NCBI GenBank assembly: GCA_900554905.1
Contig: USJB01000057.1
Span: 1-7,445, forward strand
From: an uncultured Collinsella sp.
GTDB taxonomy: Bacteria; Actinomycetota; Coriobacteriia; Coriobacteriales; Coriobacteriaceae
Reading direction: 5' to 3'
DNA length: 7,445 nt
The position numbers were made by a program, and so were the translations under genes. The notes below the pieces were generated by a model. It saw nothing but the letters and a program-made list of their open reading frames with translations, ran no database searches and was not told where the DNA came from. Below, piece after piece: positions 1-6,226 of this stretch (positions are counted from its first letter, which is position 1; each line of letters begins with the position of its first letter).

Positions 1-638
1 TTGGCCGAACCGGCGGGTTCGATAGTGCGGTAGAGCAGCTGCATGTCGGCTACGGCGCCGCCGTACTCCCCCGCCGGGATATCGATACCGTACACGCGCC
101 CGGCGACGTAGCTCATCAGCACGCCGGCAACGCGATTGATGCGGTCGGTGGTGACGATCTCGCCCGCCGGCGGATAATCCTCGACCGTTGCCCCATCGCG
201 CTTGAGCTGCAGCATCAGCACGTCCAGGTCGCTTTCGAGCACGGCATGAACTTGACTGCCCGAAGCCTCGAGCTCGGGATCGAACTCGACAATGCCAAAC
301 TGCTGCTCGTAGACAAAGGGGTGGGCATTGCGATCGAGCACATAGTGCGACAGCAGGCCCAGCGCAAAGGCGCGACCCAGATTGGCATCGCGCGGCTGCA
401 GGTGCGACACGCCGTCGCGCAGGCACGAGAACTGGCGCGACATGCGCGAGCGATGCATGACCTGAGCAAGCGACATACAGTCGGAAATGCGCGGCGTGAG
501 CATGTGAAAGAAGAACGGGTCGGGACCTTGGTTTCCCAGGATAAAGGCGATGCGCTCCTCGTCGGACGTGATAACGCCCTGCGGAAGACGGTCGATGCTT
601 TCCTCGCCAAACAGATGATGCGTAATGAGCGCGGGCAT
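1..638 (-). CDS. Zinc-dependent phospholipase C-family protein (3' end outside window)
   Basis: I translated this frame by hand. It starts MPALITHHLFGEESIDRLPQ and stays open for 212 codons to the window edge, so the C-terminus is missing. The start ATG has a GAAAGG ribosome binding site six bases upstream (645-650). The family (Zn_dep_PLPC-like) consists of all-helical enzymes that bind zinc through His and Asp/Glu residues and cleave phospholipid head groups. Candidate ligands are visible: His7/His8 near the N-terminus, GNQGPDPFFF at 35-44 with Asp40, an HxxxD motif at His98/Asp102 (LLSHYVLDRNAHPF) and an HxxxE motif at His131/Glu135. Secreted clostridial phospholipases C begin with a signal peptide. 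This protein has none, so a cytoplasmic role is more likely and phospholipase activity is unproven. It lies 91 bases after the response regulator stop on the same strand and may be co-transcribed with it. The family is fairly sure; the substrate is unknown. Confidence 0.85.
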   Translation of the reverse strand, partial: MPALITHHLFGEESIDRLPQGVITSDEERIAFILGNQGPDPFFFHMLTPRISDCMSLAQVMHRSRMSRQFSCLRDGVSHLQPRDANLGRAFALGLLSHYVLDRNAHPFVYEQQFGIVEFDPELEASGSQVHAVLESDLDVLMLQLKRDGATVEDYPPAGEIVTTDRINRVAGVLMSYVAGRVYGIDIPAGEYGGAVADMQLLYRTIEPAGSA

Positions 639-729
639 AATAATCCTTTCGATTTCATTCGATGCAATCCATTATGCCCACCGCACAGTCATGCCAAACC
701 TGTAACGGCAAACGATGGCACACCGACCC

Positions 730-1464
730 TTACGTTAGCCCCAAGTGCGATTTGACCTCGGCAGCGCGACGACGGGACACGGGCACCGTCGAGCTCACAC
801 GGTCGAGCCTGAGCTCCATCAGGCCCGTGGAGCCGATCTCGACATTGTGCACGTCTTCCAAATTAACCAGATAGCTGCGGTGGACGCGGATAAAGCCCTC
901 GGAGGCCAAGCGCCGCTCGAGCGAGGAAATCGACTCATTGATCAGGTATGTCCCCTCGGCGCAGACGGCGTTGCAAAAATCGGCGCGCGCCTCAAAGTAG
1001 CAGACATCCGCCACGGGAATGAACACCCTTTTGCCCCCGCGATCCACCGTCAGGCGCAAAGGCTGGCGCGGAGCATGGACGACACGGCGAGCGCCCAGGG
1101 CAGTCTCGATCTTGTCGAGCGCCTTTGACAAGCGGGCATCCTCGACCGGCTTGACGACGTAATCGACGGCATCGAGGTTATAGGCATCGGCCGCATACTC
1201 GGCAAATGCCGTCACAAACACCACGACCGGCGGCGTCTTTAGGTTCTGCAGCGTCTCGGCAAGCTCAATTCCCGAGCGACCGGGCATGGTAATGTCTAAA
1301 AACAGCACGTCGGGCTTGTTCGACAGAATCGACTCCACGGCTTCGGTGACATTGCCCGCCTCGGCAATCTGACCCACACGCGTATCCTTTTCCAACAGAT
1401 AACGTAGCTCAGCCCTAATGGGAGGCTCGTCATCAACCACCAAGGTGTTCCAGCCTTCGGACAT
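730..1464 (-). CDS. LytTR-family response regulator
   Basis: This 244-residue transcription factor is the output half of the two-component system encoded with the kinase just upstream. The receiver domain covers about residues 6-122. It has the acidic pocket VVDDE (Asp11, Asp12), the phospho-acceptor Asp57 in VLFLDITMPG, the switch Thr85 in VFVTAF and the conserved Lys105 in VVKPV. The LytTR DNA-binding domain covers about 135-240 and includes the family signature FIRVHRSYLVNL (191-202). Length and domain order are normal for the AlgR/AgrA/LytR type, which bind paired direct repeats upstream of target promoters. The ATG is preceded by AAGAGGGG at a six-base spacing. Its start lies 38 bases after the kinase stop, so the pair is very probably one transcript. 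The regulated genes cannot be read from this window. Sure of the family, not of the target. Confidence 0.95.
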   Translation of the reverse strand: MSEGWNTLVVDDEPPIRAELRYLLEKDTRVGQIAEAGNVTEAVESILSNKPDVLFLDITMPGRSGIELAETLQNLKTPPVVVFVTAFAEYAADAYNLDAVDYVVKPVEDARLSKALDKIETALGARRVVHAPRQPLRLTVDRGGKRVFIPVADVCYFEARADFCNAVCAEGTYLINESISSLERRLASEGFIRVHRSYLVNLEDVHNVEIGSTGLMELRLDRVSSTVPVSRRRAAEVKSHLGLT

Positions 1465-1502
1465 ATGTGCTTCCCCTCTTTATCTCTCAATCCAACCGCG
1501 TG

Positions 1503-2888
1503 CTACACCGTCAACGGCGCCGGCTCATGTTGCTCGCCGTTCAACTCAACGATGACCTGCGTTCCCACGCCCTCCTGGGACTTCACGCGCATGCCGGAAT
1601 CTTCTCCGTAAAAGAAATGGATGCGCTGAAGCACGTTGAAGAGCGCCAGGCCGCAACCTCGCTTGACGGAGCCGTCGGCGGTAATGCTCTCGGGCTCCTC
1701 TCGGCGATGCTGCTCAAACAGATGCGCGCAGACTTCTTCGCTCATCCCGATGCCGTCATCTTCGACGATGATCTCCAAGCCGTCATCGGTCTCAAAAGCC
1801 CTAACACGAATAGAAAGCGGCTCGATCTCGCGCTGCGCATGCTTGATGCAGTTTTCGAGCAGCGGCTGCAAGATAAACGGCGGTACCAGGCTGTCGCGCA
1901 CCTCAAAGTCGATGTCGACCGAAACGCGCAGACGGCCGTCGCCATACCGGGCCTGCATAAGATTGATATAACGAGTGCCCTGCTCCACCTCGTGCTCGAG
2001 CGTGGTGAGCGTATCGGAGTCAGAAAGCGTCTGACGATAGTAGTTGGAAAAGTCGATCAGCAGCGATCGCGCCTTGTCAGGCTCGGTTCGAACGAGCGAC
2101 ACGATCGTGCTAATGGTATTGAATAGAAAATGCGGGTCGACCTGCGATTGCAAGGCGCGCAGCTCCACGCGGGCCGTAAGCTCGTCCTGGCGCTCGAGCT
2201 CAAAGCTGGCGAGCTGCGTGGAAATGAGATCGGCAAAGCCCGAGGCAAGGGCCGTCTGGCGCATATCGATGCTGCTCAGGCGGGGATAGTACAGCTCGAG
2301 CGTACCCACGCAATGTCCGCGCACGGTAAGCGGCGCGACAATGCCGGCGCGCAGGCGGGGAAAATAGCCGCCCGTCTCATGGGATGTGTCACGCGAAAAC
2401 ACGCTCTGCTCGCCCGTCTCAATCACACTGAGCGTAGTCTTGAGCACGACCGGGGTGCCGGCAGGGCACTTTGCCGAGTCCTCGCCCCAGCTTGCCAACA
2501 CCTGTTTGCCATCGGTAAAGCAGATGGCAGAGGCGATGGTCTCGGACAGGATGATTTTAGAGGCGCCCAGGGCCGCTTCGGGCGTAAGGCCGCGCGACGT
2601 GTAGGCGAATATTTTTGATGCGATGGCGAGCGTACGGTCGGTTGCGCTCGATGTGAGGTCGTCGGGGACCACAAAGACATACGAGAAAAAGAAGCACAGC
2701 ATGACCATGCCGGCAATAACGACAACGCCCGGAACGGGATTGGGGTTATCGGTTAAATCCCAGATAAGCAGCAGGATAAGCGCCGGAACGACAACACCAA
2801 GCAGGATGGCCTGGACCACATGCTGGGCCGTACGAAAGACCTTGGTAGAGTTGTAGCTCTTGCCCAGAATCAGCCTGTTTAAATCCAC
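1503..2888 (-). CDS. LytS-type sensor histidine kinase with GAF-like domain
   Basis: This is a membrane sensor kinase that autophosphorylates on His and passes the phosphate to the LytTR regulator encoded next. Numbered from the GTG at 2888, it has two hydrophobic segments (about 25-43 and 55-75), a GAF-like sensory region (about 80-225), a linker helix rich in E/R/L and the His_kinase domain (about 240 onward). DPHFLFN at 251-257 contains the phosphorylated His253. The ATP-binding part shows LLENCIKHA with Asn346, EDDGIGM at 376-382 and GCGLALFN at 411-418. Typical LytS proteins carry a five- or more-helix sensor; here only two helices are seen, so the signal is probably read by the GAF domain inside the cell. 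Start choice: the ATG at 2894 touches the GGGG of the ribosome binding site, while the GTG at 2888 has a normal six-base spacing. A TTG at 2963 lies upstream of the terminator hairpin and is unlikely. Confidence 0.93.
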   Translation of the reverse strand: MDLNRLILGKSYNSTKVFRTAQHVVQAILLGVVVPALILLLIWDLTDNPNPVPGVVVIAGMVMLCFFFSYVFVVPDDLTSSATDRTLAIASKIFAYTSRGLTPEAALGASKIILSETIASAICFTDGKQVLASWGEDSAKCPAGTPVVLKTTLSVIETGEQSVFSRDTSHETGGYFPRLRAGIVAPLTVRGHCVGTLELYYPRLSSIDMRQTALASGFADLISTQLASFELERQDELTARVELRALQSQVDPHFLFNTISTIVSLVRTEPDKARSLLIDFSNYYRQTLSDSDTLTTLEHEVEQGTRYINLMQARYGDGRLRVSVDIDFEVRDSLVPPFILQPLLENCIKHAQREIEPLSIRVRAFETDDGLEIIVEDDGIGMSEEVCAHLFEQHRREEPESITADGSVKRGCGLALFNVLQRIHFFYGEDSGMRVKSQEGVGTQVIVELNGEQHEPAPLTV

Positions 2889-2894
2889 CGTCAT

Positions 2895-2904
2895 CCCCTT
2901 TTTT
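2895..2904 (-). promoter_or_regulatory. Ribosome binding site that decides the kinase start
   Basis: The minus strand reads AAAAAAGGGG immediately followed by ATGACGGTG. The GGGG leaves no spacer for the ATG but exactly six bases for the in-frame GTG, so the GTG is preferred by two codons. This is read directly from sequence; which codon is used in the cell is an inference. Confidence 0.6.
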
Positions 2905-2920
2905 CTATCGCACCCATAGC

Positions 2921-2947
2921 AATAAAGAGGGCCGCAAGCGACCCTCT
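2921..2947 (-). terminator. Intrinsic terminator after the amidohydrolase gene
   Basis: On the minus strand the arms AGAGGGTCG and CGGCCCTCT pair over nine positions (one G·U) around a four-base CTTG loop, and TTTATT follows at once. CTTG loops closed by a C-G or G-C pair are known to be unusually stable. The hairpin begins about 58 bases after the amidohydrolase stop, which suits termination of the permease/amidohydrolase transcript. Its distal edge is only about 33 bases from the kinase start codon. Confidence 0.75.
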
Positions 2948-2949
2948 CC

Positions 2950-2964
2950 ATTGCATTATGCAAT
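2950..2964. promoter_or_regulatory. Perfect 15-bp palindrome, possible operator
   Basis: ATTGCATTATGCAAT consists of two exact 7-bp inverted arms around one central base. It sits between the amidohydrolase stop and the terminator hairpin, upstream of the kinase gene. Read on the minus strand it contains CATAAT, five of six matches to a -10 box, but I see no matching -35 element. It could be a repressor site, a promoter core for the kinase operon, or both. The palindrome is certain; the role is inferred. Confidence 0.4.
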
Positions 2965-3005
2965 CAAAAACTGTGTTTTACATCCAGTCATCGACAAACG
3001 GTATC

Positions 3006-4283
3006 TTAGGCGCTGTATTTGTTGGCCTCGCCAAAGGTGCCAGCCTCGACGATCCAGCCGTCCTTCATGATGACATCCATGTTGTCGGTGTTGAGCACGT
3101 GGATATCGGCAGCGACGTCACCGTTGACGACCAGCAGGTCGGCGCACTTGCCGGCCTCGATGGAACCGGTCTCGTCCTCGATGTGGCACATCTTGGCACC
3201 GTTGAGGGTGGCGCAGGTGATGGTCTCGACCGGGGTGAAGCCGATCTTGTCGACGAACTCGTACATCTCTTCGATGGAGCAGGTGCCGTACGGGGTGACG
3301 AAGGAGAAGGAGTCGGAGCCGATCGTCATGACGACGCCGCGCTTCTTGGCCTCGCGCAGGCAGTCGTAGTTGCGCTGCAGCTCCTTCTCGACCAGGGTGC
3401 CCTCGTACTTGTCGTGCAGCTCGGGGACGTAGACGGGCGGATAGGTGGCGTACCAGGTGGGCAGGAAGGCGATCGTCGGGGTGAAGAAGGTGCCCTGCTC
3501 GGCCATGAGGTCCATGGTGCGCTCATCGATATCGAAACCGTGAATCAGCTGTTCGCAGCCAAAGCGAACGGAATCGTAGGCAGCGGCGTGGTTGTTGTAG
3601 CAGTGGCTCCACACGGGGATGCCGACCATCTTTGCCTCGTCGACCACGGCCTGGATCTCCTCGGAGCAGTAGTGCTGGTCGCGACCGGAGTCCCAGCGCC
3701 AGATGCCGCCACCGGTAGCCCAGATCTTGATGGCATCGGGGTTCTCGCGCAGGCGACGACGGACGGCCTTGCGCAGATCCCAAGGACCGTCGACCTGGTC
3801 ACCCCAGGGATGGGATTCCTTGTTGAGCTCCTGGGTGCAGTGGTGGGAGTCACCGTGGCCGGCAACGCGGCAGAAGCCGAGGCCGGTGGCCAGAACGCGC
3901 GGGCCCTTAAAGACGCCCTTGTCGATGCAGTCACGGATCTGGATACCAAAGCGGCCGATCTCGCAGACGGTGGTGAGGCCGTGGGTGAGGCAGTCGTAGG
4001 CCTGCTTGACGGCGACGGCCTGCTTCTCGAGGAGCGGCTGCATGACCCAATCGGTGTCATCGTCGGTCAGGTTGCCCGAGAAGTGCAGGTGGGTGTCGAT
4101 CAGGCCGGGAAGGACGGTCTTGCCGGCGGCGTCGATGACCTCAACGCCCTCGGGAAGGTCCTGCATAGTGCCGGCGTACTCGATCTTGCCGTTGTCGTCG
4201 ACGAGAACGAGGGAGTTCTCGACCGGCTCGGCACCGGTACCGTCGATGAGCTTGCCGCCAACGATTGCATACTTAGTGGACAT
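3006..4283 (-). CDS. Metal-dependent amidohydrolase family protein
   Basis: This is a 425-residue cytoplasmic hydrolase of the amidohydrolase superfamily, in the prolidase/imidazolonepropionase-like branch (COG1228 type). These enzymes use one or two metal ions to hydrolyse C-N bonds, for example in N-acylated amino acids, Xaa-Pro dipeptides or cyclic amides. The full ligand set is visible: HxH at His65/His67 (LIDTHLHFSG), the lysine usually carboxylated to bridge the metals at Lys186 (AIKIWATGGG), His227 (VWSHCYN), His248 (LIHGFDID) and Asp324 (IGSDSFSF). The flanking beta-sandwich segments are present: GGKLIDGTG near the N-terminus, and the closing stretch SIEAGKCADLLVVNGD at 374-389. No signal peptide is seen. 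The ATG has a strong AAGGAGG site (4288-4294) four bases upstream. The gene lies 131 bases after the permease stop on the same strand, suggesting a transport-and-hydrolysis pair. The substrate cannot be assigned from sequence. Confidence 0.95.
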   Translation of the reverse strand: MSTKYAIVGGKLIDGTGAEPVENSLVLVDDNGKIEYAGTMQDLPEGVEVIDAAGKTVLPGLIDTHLHFSGNLTDDDTDWVMQPLLEKQAVAVKQAYDCLTHGLTTVCEIGRFGIQIRDCIDKGVFKGPRVLATGLGFCRVAGHGDSHHCTQELNKESHPWGDQVDGPWDLRKAVRRRLRENPDAIKIWATGGGIWRWDSGRDQHYCSEEIQAVVDEAKMVGIPVWSHCYNNHAAAYDSVRFGCEQLIHGFDIDERTMDLMAEQGTFFTPTIAFLPTWYATYPPVYVPELHDKYEGTLVEKELQRNYDCLREAKKRGVVMTIGSDSFSFVTPYGTCSIEEMYEFVDKIGFTPVETITCATLNGAKMCHIEDETGSIEAGKCADLLVVNGDVAADIHVLNTDNMDVIMKDGWIVEAGTFGEANKYSA

Positions 4284-4293
4284 GGTTCCTCCT

Positions 4294-4305
4294 TATGGAT
4301 CCATA
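4294..4305. promoter_or_regulatory. 12-bp palindrome in the amidohydrolase leader
   Basis: TATGGATCCATA is an exact palindrome that abuts the Shine-Dalgarno sequence of the amidohydrolase gene and overlaps the weak candidate -10 box. It could be an operator or a small RNA structure near the ribosome binding site. It is also short enough to be chance. Confidence 0.3.
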
Positions 4306-4331
4306 TAGTGGGCGAGGCCGTGTTGGGTTAA
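4302..4331 (-). promoter_or_regulatory. Weak candidate promoter for the amidohydrolase
   Basis: The minus strand shows TTAACC (4331-4326), an 18-base spacer and TATATG (4307-4302). Each box matches the sigma-70 consensus at four of six positions. If used, it would give the amidohydrolase its own transcript in addition to any read-through from the permease. The evidence is only pattern similarity. Confidence 0.25.
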
Positions 4332-4337
4332 GGCCTC
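4314..4337 (-). other. Inverted repeat upstream of the amidohydrolase
   Basis: On the minus strand GAGGCC and GGCCTC form a 6-bp stem around a 12-base loop. No U-tract follows. It overlaps the weak candidate promoter, so it may be an RNA structure in a permease-amidohydrolase transcript or a DNA-level site. Confidence 0.35.
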
Positions 4338-4365
4338 ACAAAGCTACCCAAGTGGTGCCGGGTTC

Positions 4366-4394
4366 GGTGCGCGGAAGAGAGGGCCCCGCGCACC
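4366..4394 (-). terminator. Strong GC hairpin after the permease, without U-tract
   Basis: The arms GGTGCGCGG and CCGCGCACC pair perfectly over 9 bp around an 11-base loop, starting about 20 bases after the permease stop codon. No run of T follows on either strand (the minus strand continues GAACCCGG). It could be a U-less terminator, as proposed for some actinobacteria, or a 3' stabiliser that lets permease and amidohydrolase mRNA decay at different rates. The stem is certain; the role is open. Confidence 0.4.
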
Positions 4395-4414
4395 TGGTCC
4401 GCCCCGGTTAGGCG

Positions 4415-5866
4415 TTACTTTTTGCGGGAATTGGTGAAAGCCATGAGGGCCAGGCCAATAGCCAACCAGCCGATCACGATGCTCCACTCCACCATGTTGA
4501 GGGAGGCGGGAGAGAACGGGATCACGAGCAGGCCGATGATGATGGCGCAGGCAGCGATAGCGAGGCCGATGCCAAACTTGCCGCCGGGCACCTCGTAGGG
4601 ACGAGGCAGGTCGGGCTCGGTGAAGCGCATGCGCAGGCAGGCGAGGGCGACCATACCGCAGGAGAAGATGAAGGCGAGAGCCGACACGTTGGTCAGAGGA
4701 ATGAGCATGTTCTTGCCCAGGAACGGACCGATGACGGTGATGACGCCCAGAACGACGCAGGCGAGCTTGGGAGCGCCGGACTTGGGGTCGACCTCGGCGA
4801 ACTTCTCGGGCAGCTGGCCCTTGCGGCCCATGGCGAGCATGATGCGGCTCGTGGCGCCGTAGAAGGAGTTCATCGGGCCCATGGGTCCAAGCGTGGCGAT
4901 GACGAGCATGGCCAGGTACAGGAGCATGTTGATGCCCTTGAGGCAGGCAAGCGCGGGAACCGGGCTCTTAACAAACTCATGCCAGTCGAGGATGGTGCCG
5001 AACGAGTAGATGCAGACCATGTAGAAGCCGCCGGCGGCCAGCAGGGCCAGGGAGATGATCTTGCCGAACTTGTTCCAGTTGAGGCCCTCGGCTGCTTCCT
5101 CAGCCTGCTGAGGAATGGTGTCGAAACCGGCGTAGAAAAACGGGGTCAGAACCAGGACCGACACGATGCCGGCGAACAGGCTGGTGCTCTCGGTAGCGGC
5201 CTTGCCGCCGCCAGCACCGGCGACCTGGGAGAACACGGGCATGGCGTTGTCCGGCGAGCCGGTGAACAGCGAGACGCCCATGGCGAGCAGCATGCCGCAG
5301 AGCAGGGCCTTGGTCAGGAAGGCCTGGAGCTTGGCGGCCGAGCTGGCACCGCGGAAGTTGAGGAAGATGACGTAGACTGCAAAGCCGAGCGCGATCAGCG
5401 TCGGGAACAGGTAAACGTCGGCGCCCAGGATGGTGTAGAGCTTGACGGCGCGCAGCCACTCAAGACCGGGCAGGCTGCCGAACATCTCGGACACGAGGGT
5501 CGAAATGGCGATGGCCTCCCACGGGCACAGGATGCCGTTGCCCAGAGCCAAAAGCCATCCGGTGATGTAGCTCAGCGTACGGCCAAAGCTACGATCGACA
5601 TACTCGACGATGCCGCCCGAAATGGGGATAGCAGCCGTGAGCTCACCGAAAACAGCTCCGACGGGCACGAGGAAGATTGCACCCAAGAGGAATGCGATCA
5701 TAGCGGGAACGGGACCGCCGCCCACGACCATCCAGTCGCCGACCTGCAGAACCCAACCGGTACCGATGATGGCACCGAAACCGATGGTGAAGAAGTTCCA
5801 GAGCGAAAGCGTTTTCTTCATACCGCCGTTATCCTCGACTGCAACTTCTGCGTTCTTGTCCGCCAT
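4415..5866 (-). CDS. APC-family amino acid permease
   Basis: This is a 483-residue inner-membrane transporter of the amino acid-polyamine-organocation (APC) superfamily, with about twelve predicted membrane helices. Family features in order: a hydrophilic N-terminal tail, then GFGAIIGTG at 29-37, the unwound part of helix 1 that binds substrate backbone groups; FYAGFDTIPQQAEEA at 244-258 in and after helix 6; the loop motif RIMLAMGRKGQLP at 341-353; and EPDLPRPYEVPGG at 417-429 before helix 11. Length is normal for the family. The ATG at 5866 has AAAGGAGGGG (5871-5880) four bases upstream and is preferred; an in-frame GTG at 5905 would add 13 residues with a weak context. The gene heads the minus-strand transcript that continues into the amidohydrolase, which suggests that the permease imports that enzyme's substrate or exports its product. 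The substrate is not readable from sequence. Confidence 0.95.
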   Translation of the reverse strand: MADKNAEVAVEDNGGMKKTLSLWNFFTIGFGAIIGTGWVLQVGDWMVVGGGPVPAMIAFLLGAIFLVPVGAVFGELTAAIPISGGIVEYVDRSFGRTLSYITGWLLALGNGILCPWEAIAISTLVSEMFGSLPGLEWLRAVKLYTILGADVYLFPTLIALGFAVYVIFLNFRGASSAAKLQAFLTKALLCGMLLAMGVSLFTGSPDNAMPVFSQVAGAGGGKAATESTSLFAGIVSVLVLTPFFYAGFDTIPQQAEEAAEGLNWNKFGKIISLALLAAGGFYMVCIYSFGTILDWHEFVKSPVPALACLKGINMLLYLAMLVIATLGPMGPMNSFYGATSRIMLAMGRKGQLPEKFAEVDPKSGAPKLACVVLGVITVIGPFLGKNMLIPLTNVSALAFIFSCGMVALACLRMRFTEPDLPRPYEVPGGKFGIGLAIAACAIIIGLLVIPFSPASLNMVEWSIVIGWLAIGLALMAFTNSRKK

Positions 5867-6226
5867 TGTTCCCCTCCTTTCCTTTTTGACGCCCCTTGAC
5901 GTCACCCCTTGCGCGGTCTGTTTTGCCGCGCTCTTTTATTTCGTGGCTTTAAGATACGGCCTTGGCACAGCAGCGCCGCTTGTAGCTCGACCGAAGGCAG
6001 AACTGCAAAACGAGCGGCGCCGTTTTTGGGACGAACGGCACGGTTTGCCGCTCATTGCTGCCGCCCGCCCGACGGGCGTACGTTCATCGGACGCATAGAG
6101 AGATGTTTTTGAGGCCGTGTGTTTTGCGCCTTTCGTACCGTTTACCGAGCTTTTGACGCGCAGGCCCATTTGTTGCACATCTTTTTTGTAGGATAGACAG
6201 GTTATACATGAGACAAGGCGGTACGA
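5867..6226. other. Non-coding divergent region between permease and C39 peptidase
   Basis: These 360 bases separate two divergently oriented genes, so promoters for both should lie here. I found no convincing -35/-10 pair for either. TTGACG (6153-6158) and TTGCAC (6173-6178) on the plus strand lack a good -10 at the right distance, and TATACA at 6203-6208 lacks a -35. Small inverted repeats are present: the stem at 5911-5931, CGGCA/TGCCG at 6036-6050 and CGCCCG-A-CGGGCG at 6066-6078. On the minus strand the permease leader has two CGTCAA copies close to its ribosome binding site. No credible short gene was seen. Confidence 0.6.
5911..5941 (+). terminator. Hairpin plus T-rich tract inside the permease leader
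   Basis: GCGCGG and CCGCGC form a 6-bp stem around a nine-base loop, followed on the plus strand by TCTTTTATTT. Read on the plus strand it looks like an intrinsic terminator, but the only DNA before it is antisense to the permease. In the permease transcript the same stem would sit about 45 bases before the start codon with no U-tract after it. It may stop antisense transcription from reaching the C39 gene, or fold in the permease leader. Confidence 0.45.

Noticed and set aside
246..755. A 169-codon plus-strand frame over the phospholipase gene
   Set aside because: The opposite strand in another frame encodes a recognisable zinc phospholipase-family protein with a ribosome binding site. This plus frame has no domain and crosses the true intergenic gap.
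1467..2618. Plus-strand open frames of 219 and 162 codons over the histidine kinase
   Set aside because: They are shadows of the kinase gene, whose H, N, G1 and G2 boxes are all intact on the minus strand.
2958..4331. A 457-codon open frame on the plus strand across the amidohydrolase gene
   Set aside because: It is antisense to a gene with all catalytic residues intact. It is rich in Val, Gly, Asp and Leu with no recognisable domain, as expected when the opposite strand has strong GC-ending codon bias.
730..5866. A bacteriocin or quorum-sensing cassette (LytTR system plus C39 peptidase)
   Set aside because: The C39 gene is on the other strand and lies beyond the permease and amidohydrolase. 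There is no peptide precursor with a double-glycine leader and no ABC transporter, and the kinase has a GAF-like sensor rather than an AgrC-type peptide receptor.
4979..5899. A 306-codon open frame on the plus strand across the permease gene
   Set aside because: Antisense to a well-supported transporter. The translation is a low-complexity Glu/Gly/Ala/Asp-rich product with no family match and no ribosome binding site.
6111..6150. Possible LytTR direct repeats (GTGTGTTTTG and GTACCGTTTAC) upstream of the C39 gene
   Set aside because: The GTT cores are about 19 bases apart and match poorly, whereas LytTR sites usually space their repeats by about 21-22 bases, so this is too weak to report.
6153..6208. 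Sigma-70 promoter for the C39 gene built from TTGACG or TTGCAC and TATACA
   Set aside because: No pair of boxes has an acceptable spacing: TTGCAC to TATACA is 24 bases, and TTGACG has no -10 box at 16-18 bases.
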